Shown piece after piece: positions 7,490 to 14,624 of a stretch of DNA of 19,647 nucleotides; positions within the stretch are counted from its first letter, which is position 1; each line of letters opens with the position of its first letter. Where the stretch lies: positions 1 through 19,647 of the forward strand of contig JAEZCG010000094.1 in NCBI GenBank assembly GCA_023430065.1, in the 5' to 3' direction. The stretch comes from Pseudomonadota bacterium. Its GTDB lineage: Bacteria > Pseudomonadota > Gammaproteobacteria > Burkholderiales > SHXO01. The translations under genes and the position numbers were made by a program. The notes under the pieces were generated by a model that was not told the DNA's origin, searched no databases, and saw only the letters and a program-made list of their open reading frames with translations.

Positions 7490-7942
7490 ATGGCACAAGG
7501 CGGCGACCCTATCCCTCGCACCGCGTTCTGGCTCGGCACGGCCGGACTGGTCCCGTTCGTGGTCCTTGCCAGTGCGCTGCACGCGCTGCCCGACTATCGG
7601 CCGATGGTGGTGTTCTGGCTCACTGGCTATGCCGCAGTGATCCTCAGCTTCGTGGGGGCCGTGCACTGGGGTGCAGCGATGCTGCATCCGCGCATGAACG
7701 AGGGTGATCGGGCCTTGTTCATGACCTGGAGCGTGGTGCCCGCCCTGGTCGGGTGGGCGGCGTTGCTCATGCCCGCCAGGACGGGCCTGCTCCTCATGGC
7801 GGCGACATTCGCCGCCCACTACGGCGCGGACCGGCAGTTTGCACTGCGATTCGCCCTGCCGCCCTGGTATCTGCGCCTGCGCGCAGGATTGACCGCCGTG
7901 GTGATTCTTTGTCTGCTGCTTGCAATTCTGCGCCTGGAATGA
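7490..7942 (+). CDS. DUF3429 family inner-membrane protein
   Basis: 150-residue integral membrane protein with about five predicted hydrophobic segments (roughly 12-32, 41-61, 76-94, 97-112, 128-147). The segment LSFVGAVHWGAAM is the characteristic core of DUF3429. Members are small bacterial membrane proteins without an assigned activity. AAGGA at 7478-7482 is spaced seven bases from the ATG. The gene is followed after 75 bases by the ChaN-like gene on the same strand; co-transcription is possible but not shown. Confidence 0.82.
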   Translation: MAQGGDPIPRTAFWLGTAGLVPFVVLASALHALPDYRPMVVFWLTGYAAVILSFVGAVHWGAAMLHPRMNEGDRALFMTWSVVPALVGWAALLMPARTGLLLMAATFAAHYGADRQFALRFALPPWYLRLRAGLTAVVILCLLLAILRLE

Positions 7943-8017
7943 TGTCCGAGAAAACACGGGCCGGCGACCAGCGCCGCCCGGTTCGCACATCCGCACCTTC
8001 CCATCCTCAGAGGTTCC

Positions 8018-9220
8018 ATGCTTACACGCTCGCAGCGCACCCTCGCGCGCGCCTCGATGATTCTCGGGCTCGCGTTCACCGCATCCGTGCCCGGGGCCGT
8101 GCGCGCCACCGAGTGCCCGCCACCGGCGCAGTGGCTGCGCCTGGAGGCCGGCGGCACACGGCCCGCTTCGCTGCAGGAAACGATCGCGCACGCTGCGCAA
8201 CAGCGCGTCGTCCTGCTCGGCGAGAACCACGACAGCGCCGAGCACCATCGCTGGCAGCTTCACGTCCTGGCTGCGCTGCACGCGAGGCAGCCCGCGATCG
8301 CACTTGGCCTGGAGATGTTTCCGCGCCGGGTGCAGGCCGTGTTGGACGCGTGGGTCGCCGGATCGCTGACCGAAAGCGAACTTCTGGAGCGCAGCGAGTG
8401 GGACGACGTGTGGGGCATGGATGCCGCGCTCTATCTGCCGCTGTTCCACTATGCGCGCATGCACCGCATCCCGATGCTGGCGCTCAACGTCGAGCGCTCT
8501 CTGGTCCGTGACGTCGGCGCGCGAGGCTGGGAAACCATCCCCGCCGAGCAACGCGAAGGCGTGGCCGACCCTGCACCGCCTGCGCCGGACTATCTGACCA
8601 CGCTGTATGAGGCATTCGTCGCGCATGCACCGCAGGGCGCACGCGACCGGCCCACGCCGACCGAGGCCGATTTGCACGATCCCCGATTCGTTCGCTTCGT
8701 ACAGAGCATGCAGGTGTGGGACCGCGCCATGGCGCAGGCCGTCGTCGATCGCCTGACACAGAGCGAGACGCGGCTGGTCGTCGGCATCATGGGCAGCGGC
8801 CATCTGCGCGACGGCTTCGGTGTACCCCATCAGCTGCGCGCGTTGGGCATCCCGGAGAACGTGGTGCTGCTGCCCTGGGAGGCCGGCGCCGGGTGCGAAC
8901 CGCCCTCCTCGACCGCGGCCGACTATTTGTTCGGGGTGGCCACGGAACCCTCCGCGCCGTCGCGTCCGCGGCTGGGCATCATGCTCGACGATGCCGAACA
9001 CGGCGTGGTGGTGCGCAAGGTCGTCGAGGGCAGCATTGCGCAGGAGGCCGGGCTACGCGACGGTGACGTGGTCACGCAGGTCGCGGGTCGGCCGGTGCAG
9101 CGCAGCCGGGACGTGAGTGTCGCGGTCATGCGCACGGCACCCGGGACGTGGCTCCCGATTTCCGTGCGGCGCGGCGAGCGCTCGCTCGAGCTGGTCGCGC
9201 GGTTTCCCGCGACGCCCTGA
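8018..9220 (+). CDS. ChaN family (haem-binding/Tiki-like) protein with C-terminal PDZ domain
   Basis: 400-residue exported protein. After a signal peptide (1-30, ending AVRA) comes a ChaN-type domain with LGENHDSAEHH (67-77), LGLEMF (96-101) and VGIMGSGHLRDGFGVPHQL (255-273). ChaN of Campylobacter binds haem and the fold is shared with the Tiki/erythromycin-esterase-like group, where Glu and His residues of these motifs sit in the active site. A PDZ domain follows (about 316-396: GIMLDD, GSIAQEAGLRDGDVV, GRPV), a less usual addition that suggests recruitment to C termini or to a protease in the periplasm. AGAGG lies four bases before the ATG. Its TGA overlaps the ATG of the M1 peptidase gene by one base, which suggests the products work together. 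Iron/haem handling or peptide cleavage are both possible. Confidence 0.83.
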   Translation: MLTRSQRTLARASMILGLAFTASVPGAVRATECPPPAQWLRLEAGGTRPASLQETIAHAAQQRVVLLGENHDSAEHHRWQLHVLAALHARQPAIALGLEMFPRRVQAVLDAWVAGSLTESELLERSEWDDVWGMDAALYLPLFHYARMHRIPMLALNVERSLVRDVGARGWETIPAEQREGVADPAPPAPDYLTTLYEAFVAHAPQGARDRPTPTEADLHDPRFVRFVQSMQVWDRAMAQAVVDRLTQSETRLVVGIMGSGHLRDGFGVPHQLRALGIPENVVLLPWEAGAGCEPPSSTAADYLFGVATEPSAPSRPRLGIMLDDAEHGVVVRKVVEGSIAQEAGLRDGDVVTQVAGRPVQRSRDVSVAVMRTAPGTWLPISVRRGERSLELVARFPATP

Positions 9221-11250
9221 TGCGACGCCGCGCGCACATCGCACTGCACGTCATTGCTGCGCTAGGCCTCGCCTGCATGCTGCCGGCGCGTGCCGCGGGC
9301 GACGTGGACGTGGTGCACGAGCTGGACGTTCGACTCGACCCCGGCACCCGATCGCTGCAGGTGTCCGACACGGTGAGGCTGCGCGGCAGTGGGAAGGTGG
9401 AGATCGCCCTGCTGGCGGACTATCGGGTGGAGACGGCGACCCTCGATGGCCGCCCTCTGGCCGAGACTCGCCGGCGCGGCGACCTGCGCACCTACGAGCT
9501 GACCCTCACGGGATCGCATCGCCTGCATCTGCGCTACACGGGTGCAGTTGCCCGGCTCGTCGACACCGATCATCGTGGCACGCTCGGTGGACTGGCGCCG
9601 ATGGCGGGCGAACGCGGCAGCTACCTGCCGGCGGGCAGCGGCTGGTATCCCATGGTGGGCGATGCGCCGGCGCGCTATGCGCTCACACTGCGGCTTCCGG
9701 CCGGACAGCGCGGGCTGTCGCCGGGCCGGCAAGTGGAGGAATCGGATACCCCCGAGGGCTATCGCGCGCGCTACACCGTCGACGCACCGACCGAAGGCAT
9801 CGAAGTCATGGCGGGGCCGTACGTCGTTCAGACGCGCGACGTCGAAGCCGAAGGCACACGGGTACGGCTGTCCACCTGGTTCCATCCAGAGATCGCGTCG
9901 CTCTCGGGAAGCTACCTGGATGCGGCTGAGCGCTACGTGGCGATGTACAGCGCGCGGCTCGGCGGCTATCCGTTCGAGCGTTTCAGCGTCGTGTCCGGTC
10001 CACTGCCCACCGGTTTCGGCATACCGACGCTGACCTATCTCGGCGTGGACGTTCTCAAGCTGCCGTTCATCCGCGCCACATCGCTGGGGCACGAAGTCCT
10101 TCACAACTGGTGGGGCAACGGCGTCTACGTGGACTACCCCTCGGGGAACTGGGCGGAAGGACTGACCACGTTCATGGCGGACTACGCCTACAAGGAGTCA
10201 GAAGGCCCGGATGCGGCGCGCACCATGCGCCTGGACTGGCTGCGCGACTACGCCGCCGTGCCCGAGGACCAGGACATGCCGCTGCGCAGCTTCACCGCGC
10301 GCACCCACGGCGCCTCGCAAATCATCGGCTACAACAAAAGCGCGTTCGTGTTCTACATGCTGCGCGCACGCATCGGCGAGGAAGCCTTCGACCGCGGCCT
10401 GCGCCGGTTCTGGCAGGATCACCGCTTCCGCCGGGCCGGCTGGAGCGACCTGCGCCGGGCGTTCGAGCAGGCCTCGGCGCAGGACCTCGAGGCGTTCTTC
10501 CTGCAGTGGCTGGAGCGACCGGGTGCGCCGCGCGTGCGCATCGAGCGTGCGCAGCGTGTCGGCGAAGACCTGCACCTCACGCTGACGCAGCGTGCACCCG
10601 CTTATGCGATCGACGTTCCCGTCGACATCGAACGGGATGGCCACGCACGACGCGAGGTCTTGGCTCTGAGCCAGCCACGGCAGCGTTTCGTCCTGCGCAG
10701 CGCCGGACGGGCGGAATCGGCGGTGCTCGACCCGCGGCTGCACGTGTTTCGCATGCTGGACGAGGTCGAGTTGCCGCCCATCCTGCGCAACGTCATGGTG
10801 GGTCGCGCCACGCGCCTGAGCGTGACGTCCGAGGACGCGACGTTCCGTGCCGCGGCACAAGCCCTCGCACACGCGGTGCTCGATCACCCGCCGGTCGAGG
10901 GCGATGCGAGCGGCCCTCGCATGCTGGTCGCCCCGCTCGACGGCATCGATGCAGAGCTGCACGCGCGCGGCCTGCCGCCGCTGCCGCCGGAACTCGCGGC
11001 GGCCGGAACGGCAAAGGTGTGGGCGGTCAAGGACCAAGCAGGCGCGACCGTCCTGCTGGTCGCCGCGCGCGACGCACAGTCGCTGGCTGCGCTGCAACGC
11101 GGTCTACCGCACTATGGCAGGCAGAGTTGGGTGGTGTTCGAGGGACCGCGTGCCATCGCGCGCGGGACGTGGCCGGTGCAGGCGCAGCGCGTGTCGATAC
11201 ACGACTCGACTGGAGGCCACAGAGAGGATGCCTCGCTGCGTTCGGAATGA
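9220..11250 (+). CDS. exported M1-family zinc metallopeptidase
   Basis: 676-residue gluzincin. A signal peptide (MRRRAHIALHVIAALGL... cleaved near ARA) is followed by an N-terminal beta domain and a catalytic domain with HEVLHNWWG (H291, E292, H295) and NWAEGLTTF (E313), the zinc ligands and catalytic Glu of family M1. The third ligand comes 17 residues after the second His rather than the usual 18. GFGIPTLTYLG stands where classical aminopeptidases have GAMEN, so substrate choice probably differs. The ATG overlaps the previous stop (TGATG), which decides the start over an in-frame GTG-like start at 9148 inside the ChaN gene. The last nine residues (REDASLRSE) and the stop lie in a REP-like repeat copy (11221-11252) and are probably not ancestral. 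Likely periplasmic or membrane-tethered aminopeptidase. Confidence 0.87.
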   Translation: MRRRAHIALHVIAALGLACMLPARAAGDVDVVHELDVRLDPGTRSLQVSDTVRLRGSGKVEIALLADYRVETATLDGRPLAETRRRGDLRTYELTLTGSHRLHLRYTGAVARLVDTDHRGTLGGLAPMAGERGSYLPAGSGWYPMVGDAPARYALTLRLPAGQRGLSPGRQVEESDTPEGYRARYTVDAPTEGIEVMAGPYVVQTRDVEAEGTRVRLSTWFHPEIASLSGSYLDAAERYVAMYSARLGGYPFERFSVVSGPLPTGFGIPTLTYLGVDVLKLPFIRATSLGHEVLHNWWGNGVYVDYPSGNWAEGLTTFMADYAYKESEGPDAARTMRLDWLRDYAAVPEDQDMPLRSFTARTHGASQIIGYNKSAFVFYMLRARIGEEAFDRGLRRFWQDHRFRRAGWSDLRRAFEQASAQDLEAFFLQWLERPGAPRVRIERAQRVGEDLHLTLTQRAPAYAIDVPVDIERDGHARREVLALSQPRQRFVLRSAGRAESAVLDPRLHVFRMLDEVELPPILRNVMVGRATRLSVTSEDATFRAAAQALAHAVLDHPPVEGDASGPRMLVAPLDGIDAELHARGLPPLPPELAAAGTAKVWAVKDQAGATVLLVAARDAQSLAALQRGLPHYGRQSWVVFEGPRAIARGTWPVQAQRVSIHDSTGGHREDASLRSE

Positions 11251-11331
11251 CACCGATGGAAGGTGTCATCCCGGGGCGAAGCCGTAATCGGCACACTGCA
11301 GCGTCATCCGCGGCGAAGCCGAGCGGATCTC
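11221..11331. repeat. three degenerate REP-like repeat copies
   Basis: Three copies of a related 20-32 base unit lie between two convergent genes. Copy A reads on the minus strand from 11252 to 11221 (TGTCATTCCGAACGCAGCGA...), copy B on the plus strand at 11264-11284 (TGTCATCCCGGGGCGAAGCC...) and copy C on the plus strand at 11302-11331 (CGTCATCCGCGGCGAAGCCG...). All share GTCATYC followed by a GCG-A-AGC core, a pattern common in dispersed intergenic repeats of proteobacteria. Inverted copies A and B form a stem ATGACACC/GGTGTCAT (11247-11269) over the peptidase stop codon. The cluster ends four bases before the stop of the facing hydrolase and could terminate transcription from both sides. 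Confidence 0.6.
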
Positions 11332-11334
11332 CCG

Positions 11335-12117
11335 TCAGCTGCGCGCGAGGAAGCTCATCATCGCCTTGTCGAACGCTTCCGGCTGCTCGATGTTGGACAG
11401 GTGTGATGCATTGGGAATGATCACCAGTTCCGAGTTCGGCGCCGCATGGTGGATCTCCTGTGCCATCGCCACCGGCGTGCCGGCGTCCTCTTCGCCGACG
11501 ATCACCTGGATCGGGCACTTGATCTCCGCGAGTCGCGCGGTCACGTCGATCATCGGGATCGCGTGGCAGCAACCGACATAGCCCGCGGCGGGCGTGCTGC
11601 GGATCATCTGCGCGACCTTGTCCACCACCGGCCCACCCTTCGCCAGGTAGGGCTCGGTGAACCAGCGCTTGAGCGTCGGCTGCACCAGCGGGTCCATGCC
11701 CTGCTCGGTGACGAGCTTGATGCGGTCCGCCCACACGCCGCGCGCTTCGGCCGGATAACGGCTGGTGGTGTCGCACAGCACCAGGCTGCGCAGCACGCCG
11801 GGGAACTTGAGCGCGAAGGTCATGCCGATCATGCCGCCCATCGACAGGCCGACGAAGTGCGGATCCTTCGCACCCACCGTGTCGAGCAAGGCCTTCACGT
11901 CGTCGGCCATCTGCTCCAGCGTGTAGGCGGCGCCCGGCGCGTCGCTAGCGCCGTGGCCGCGCGTGTCGAAGCGCAGAACCTTGTAGCGCGCAGCGAGCGT
12001 CTTCACCTGGTCGTCCCACATGTGCAGGTTGCACGCGAGCGAGTGGCTCATCACCACCCACGGCCCATCGCCCTCGATCTCGTAGTTGATACCGACACCG
12101 TTGCAGACGCTCTTCAT
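11335..12117 (-). CDS. alpha/beta hydrolase, 3-oxoadipate enol-lactonase (PcaD)-like
   Basis: 260-residue alpha/beta hydrolase. The catalytic triad is readable: nucleophile S92 in GLSMGG, D211 in VGEEDAGTP and H239 in NASHLSNIEQP, with RFDTRGHGASD (49-59) as the usual core block and SHSLACN forming the oxyanion side. The layout matches 3-oxoadipate enol-lactonases of the beta-ketoadipate pathway, but no other pca gene is visible, so it may act on a different lactone or ester. The chosen ATG (12115-12117) follows GGGGGAG by five bases; an upstream in-frame start 90 bases away would cross the promoter and add a basic, non-conserved extension. The gene is divergent from AraD1 and probably cytoplasmic. 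Confidence 0.85.
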   Translation of the reverse strand: MKSVCNGVGINYEIEGDGPWVVMSHSLACNLHMWDDQVKTLAARYKVLRFDTRGHGASDAPGAAYTLEQMADDVKALLDTVGAKDPHFVGLSMGGMIGMTFALKFPGVLRSLVLCDTTSRYPAEARGVWADRIKLVTEQGMDPLVQPTLKRWFTEPYLAKGGPVVDKVAQMIRSTPAAGYVGCCHAIPMIDVTARLAEIKCPIQVIVGEEDAGTPVAMAQEIHHAAPNSELVIIPNASHLSNIEQPEAFDKAMMSFLARS

Positions 12118-12224
12118 GGTCGCTCCCCCGGACACTGTCGTTGTTGTCGTACGCACCGAGTATAGCTTGACCGCCCGAGCGCTTCGTTCCATCCTTTGCC
12201 GCACCACGACAGGAGGAGACGAGC
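12118..12224. promoter_or_regulatory. divergent promoter region between the hydrolase and AraD1 genes
   Basis: On the minus strand TATACT (rc of 12159-12164) is a good -10 for the hydrolase, though no -35 is clear. On the plus strand TTGACC at 12167-12172 with a weak CATCCT at 12190-12195 (17-base spacing) could serve AraD1; the two lie back to back. A strong AGGAGGAG ribosome site (12211-12218) precedes AraD1. TGTCGT is repeated at 12136-12141 and 12145-12150. Confidence 0.35.
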
Positions 12225-13223
12225 ATGCGGCTGGTGCAGTGGCACGAGGGCGGAACGCGACGGGTGGGTGTGGCGAGCGAGGACGGACGCAGCCTGCAAC
12301 CGGTGCAGGGGGCGGATTCGGTGTACCGGCTGGCCGTCGAGGCGATCCGCGGCAAGCACGGCCTGGAAGAGCTGGTGCGCGGCCGCCTCTCGTCCGAGAG
12401 CGTGAGCTATGACAAGGTGGTCTCCGAGCAGCGCCTGCTGCCGCCGCTCGATCATCCCGACGCCGCGCGCTGGCTGGTGACCGGCACCGGCCTGTCGCAC
12501 CTGGGCAGCGCCGCCGCGCGCGACTCGATGCACGCCAAGCTCGCGCAGGACGAAGCGCAGCTGACTGACTCGATGAAGATGTTCAAGTGGGGCCTGGAGG
12601 GCGGCAAGCCGAAGGCCGGCGAGATCGGCGTGCAGCCGGAGTGGTTCTACAAGGGCGACGGCCGCTGCGTGGTCGCGCCCGAACAGGCGCTGGAACTGCC
12701 GGCTTATGCGCTGGACGGCGGCGACGAAGTCGAAGTGGTAGGCGTGTACGTCATCGGCGACGACGGCACACCCTGGCGCGTCGGCTTCGCGCTGGGCAAC
12801 GAGTACGCCGACCACGTGATGGAGCGGCAGAACTACCTCTACCTCGCGCATTCGAAACTGCGCCAGTGCGCGTACGGACCGGAACTGTTGCTCGGCGCGC
12901 TGCCGAACAACGTCACGGGCAACGCGCGACTGACGCGCGGCGGCGAGGCGGTCTGGAGCGAGGGCTGGCTGTCCGGCGACGACAACATGGCGCACTCGAT
13001 CGCCAACCTCGAGCACCACCACTTCAAGTACGCAGACTTCCGCCGACCGGGCGACGTGCATGTGCACTTCTTTGGCGCCGCCACCGGCAGCTTCACCAAG
13101 AACGTGAAGGCGCAGGTCGGCGACGTGTTCGAGATCGAGGCACAGTGCTTCGGCCGGCCGCTGCGCAATCCGCTCGGCGCCGCGCGGTGGCATTACGAGC
13201 TGGTGAACGTGAAGCCCCTGTGA
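12225..13223 (+). CDS. AraD1/GguC family FAH-superfamily protein
   Basis: 332-residue protein recognised over its whole length as the AraD1 (GguC) family: LLPPLDHPDAARWLVTGTGL (71-90), TDSMKMFKWGLEGGKP (114-129), QPEWFYKGDG, the acidic GGDEVEVVGVY (165-175), GFALGNEYADHV, NYLYLAHSKLR, NLEHHHFKY and VHVHFFGAATGSF. Acidic residues 167-170 are candidate metal ligands of the FAH fold. Members occur near sugar transporters and sugar-acid catabolism and are annotated as 2-keto-3-deoxy sugar-acid dehydratases; no transporter is visible here, so the substrate is open. Strong Shine-Dalgarno. The next gene starts 11 bases after the stop. Confidence 0.88.
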   Translation: MRLVQWHEGGTRRVGVASEDGRSLQPVQGADSVYRLAVEAIRGKHGLEELVRGRLSSESVSYDKVVSEQRLLPPLDHPDAARWLVTGTGLSHLGSAAARDSMHAKLAQDEAQLTDSMKMFKWGLEGGKPKAGEIGVQPEWFYKGDGRCVVAPEQALELPAYALDGGDEVEVVGVYVIGDDGTPWRVGFALGNEYADHVMERQNYLYLAHSKLRQCAYGPELLLGALPNNVTGNARLTRGGEAVWSEGWLSGDDNMAHSIANLEHHHFKYADFRRPGDVHVHFFGAATGSFTKNVKAQVGDVFEIEAQCFGRPLRNPLGAARWHYELVNVKPL

Positions 13224-13234
13224 GACGGACGACG

Positions 13235-13615
13235 ATGAAGAACAAAGCACTGGCCGCCGCTCTGCTCCTGCTCGCTTCACCCGCCTTCGCGGGGTGGACG
13301 GCCGTGGGCGAGGATCCACGCGGCACCACGTACGCCGATCCCGCGACCATCGAGAAGACCGCCAGCACGGTGAAGATGTGGTCGATCCTCGACTACGGGA
13401 CTTTCCAGCGCATGGTGGAAGTGGGCTACTTCTCGCAGAAGTCGCACAACGAATACGACTGCGCGGGCAGGCGCATGCGCGGGTTGCACACAACGCTGCA
13501 TGCCGAGCACATGGGCGCGGGCGCCGTCATCTACGAAGACGACTCGGCGCACGAGTGGGAGTCGATCTCGCCGGGGTCCGCCCAGGAGGCCCTGCTGCAG
13601 GCCGCATGTAAGTGA
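13235..13615 (+). CDS. small secreted protein, surface-adhesin E-like
   Basis: 126-residue protein with a Sec signal (MKNKALAAALLLLASPAFA, cleaved near residue 19) and a mature part that begins GWTAVGED and contains TYADPATI, KMWSILDY and EYDCAGRRMR, the pattern of the surface-adhesin protein E group of small exported beta proteins in proteobacteria. Two cysteines (76 and 125) could form a disulfide. It starts 11 bases after the AraD1 stop with only a weak ribosome site (GGACGA), so translation may depend on AraD1. The start was chosen because it alone yields a signal peptide; the frame is open far upstream only because it shadows AraD1. Its stop is eight bases from the left end of the RAYT element. 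Confidence 0.75.
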   Translation: MKNKALAAALLLLASPAFAGWTAVGEDPRGTTYADPATIEKTASTVKMWSILDYGTFQRMVEVGYFSQKSHNEYDCAGRRMRGLHTTLHAEHMGAGAVIYEDDSAHEWESISPGSAQEALLQAACK

Positions 13616-13623
13616 GTAGCAAA

Positions 13624-13646
13624 GGGGTCAGGTCTTGCGATTTGCC
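13624..13646 (+). repeat. left terminal inverted repeat of the RAYT element
   Basis: Begins GGGGTCAGGTCTTGC and matches the reverse complement of 14589-14611 except at two adjacent positions (13639-13640). It contains the RAYT stop codon (13628-13630) and its last codons. Confidence 0.75.
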
Positions 13647-14503
13647 TTCTCCATCATTCCGATTAGGCGACTCACGCGAGAGACTGATAATCCCGTTTCC
13701 GCTGCGATGATCGTCATGCTCAGACCGCCTTCGGTGTACGCTCTGTAGAACGCTTCCTCGCGACTCGGACAGCAAGCGAGCCACTGCGAAACTCTCTGTC
13801 GATTCCTACGCTGAACTCTCGGGATTTCCTTCGCGCAACGACGATCTGGGTCAGCCAGAGCCTGCATTCGCTCGACGAACTCCGCGTCACCGAGATAGAT
13901 CTGCTGCCGCAGGGCATCGCGCCACAGTGGCACATCCACTGCTGAGGCCACCCATTCCGCGTATCGCTTCGCAGCCCTGCGATAATCGCCAGCGGTCACT
14001 GCCCTGCGCCCGAACAGGCACTCGTGCAACTCCTCGATGTCAAGCCAGCCTGGGGCATCCGTCACACCCACGTGCGCCCGATAGCTCGACCAGGGCCACA
14101 CCTCAGGTGCCTCCACGCTCCGAGCGCGCACCGGATTCAACTCAACGTATCGACAGACTTCCAGAAGATAGGCATCGCGATCCACCAGGATCGCCTTGTA
14201 GCGACCCTGAAACAAATGTCCCACCTTGCCGTGCCGGCGGTTGAACGCTTGCGTGTACACCCCGTTGACGTGGCGCATCAAGCGGGAAAGATTAGCTTGA
14301 TGGGTGCGAACCACGAAGTGGTAATGGTTACCCATCAGGCAGTAGGCAAGCATGTGCGCATCGAACCGCGATAGCCCCTGCTCCACGACAGCCAGAAAGG
14401 AAAGCCGATCTTCATCGTCGGCGAAGATCGACTCGCGCCGGTCGCCGCGCGACGTGACGTGGTAGACGGCGCCTTGAAATTCGATGCGCAGAGGGCGGGC
14501 CAC
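13628..14503 (-). CDS. REP-associated tyrosine transposase (Y1/HUH, RAYT)
   Basis: 291-residue single-strand DNA nuclease of the IS200/IS605-like Y1 group domesticated in RAYTs. The HUH motif is H60-Y61-H62 in CLMGNHYHF. The catalytic Tyr is probably Y119 in CRYVELNPVRA, by analogy with the E. coli enzyme where the equivalent Tyr precedes NPV. The family blocks MARPLRIEFQGAVYHVTSRG (1-20) and FNRRHGKVGHLFQGRYK (87-103) are intact, so the enzyme looks active. The C-terminal part (about 245-282) looks like a helix-turn-helix (AFYRAYTEGG... TGLSVSRVSRLI), which the short E. coli RAYT lacks. Start is GTG with almost no ribosome site. The TGA and the last codons lie inside the left terminal repeat. 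Confidence 0.9.
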   Translation of the reverse strand: MARPLRIEFQGAVYHVTSRGDRRESIFADDEDRLSFLAVVEQGLSRFDAHMLAYCLMGNHYHFVVRTHQANLSRLMRHVNGVYTQAFNRRHGKVGHLFQGRYKAILVDRDAYLLEVCRYVELNPVRARSVEAPEVWPWSSYRAHVGVTDAPGWLDIEELHECLFGRRAVTAGDYRRAAKRYAEWVASAVDVPLWRDALRQQIYLGDAEFVERMQALADPDRRCAKEIPRVQRRNRQRVSQWLACCPSREEAFYRAYTEGGLSMTIIAAETGLSVSRVSRLIGMMEKANRKT

Positions 14504-14509
14504 AACCGC

Positions 14510-14538
14510 AGATTATGTTATTCGCATTTTTTCCGCAA
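14510..14538 (-). promoter_or_regulatory. weak promoter candidate for the RAYT gene
   Basis: On the minus strand TTGCGG (14533-14538) is followed after 17 bases by TAATCT (14510-14515), or after 15 by the better CATAAT (14512-14517). Either puts the transcription start within a few bases of the GTG at 14503, so the message could be almost leaderless. Low expression is typical for RAYTs. Confidence 0.3.
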
Positions 14539-14588
14539 GTGCGCTATTCGCCGCATCTTCTCCGAACTGCGCCTGCATGAAGCAAGCC

Positions 14589-14611
14589 GGCAAAAGGCAA
14601 GACCTGACCCC
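14589..14611 (-). repeat. right terminal inverted repeat of the RAYT element
   Basis: Ends CAAGACCTGACCCC on the plus strand and is the inverted partner of 13624-13646. It lies 13 bases before the stop of the facing protease gene. Confidence 0.75.
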
Positions 14612-14624
14612 CCGGCTAGCGCCC

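Larger units (their letters stand above)
13624..14611. mobile_element. RAYT (REP-associated tyrosine transposase) element with terminal inverted repeats
   Basis: A 988-base unit bounded by imperfect inverted repeats (13624-13646 and 14589-14611, 21 of 23 positions matching) that encloses one Y1-transposase-like gene and its promoter region. It is fitted between the ends of two convergent genes, eight bases after one stop and 13 bases from the other. No target-site duplication is visible, as expected for HUH enzymes. The inner region near 14504-14560 is richer in A and T than its surroundings. Confidence 0.75.

Noticed and set aside
7031..9001. Long open frame on the minus strand (656 codons)
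   Set aside because: It runs antisense to the exonuclease end, DUF3429 and ChaN genes, all of which have clear family motifs; its translation is low-complexity Arg/His/Gln-rich, as expected of a GC-rich shadow frame.
9148..9219. Earlier in-frame start for the M1 peptidase
   Set aside because: It would overlap the ChaN gene by 73 bases and hide the signal peptide; the TGATG junction at 9218-9222 gives a coupled start with a proper signal.
12587..13234. Upstream extension of the surface-adhesin E-like frame
   Set aside because: The frame is open only as a shadow of AraD1; the signal peptide begins at 13235.
14581..14611. Intrinsic terminator for the protease gene
   Set aside because: The local pairing involves the RAYT terminus and GGCAA direct repeats rather than a stable stem followed by T residues.
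13617..14620. TAGC on both sides of the RAYT unit as a target-site duplication
   Set aside because: Four bases, at different distances from the two termini, and HUH enzymes do not make duplications; chance match.
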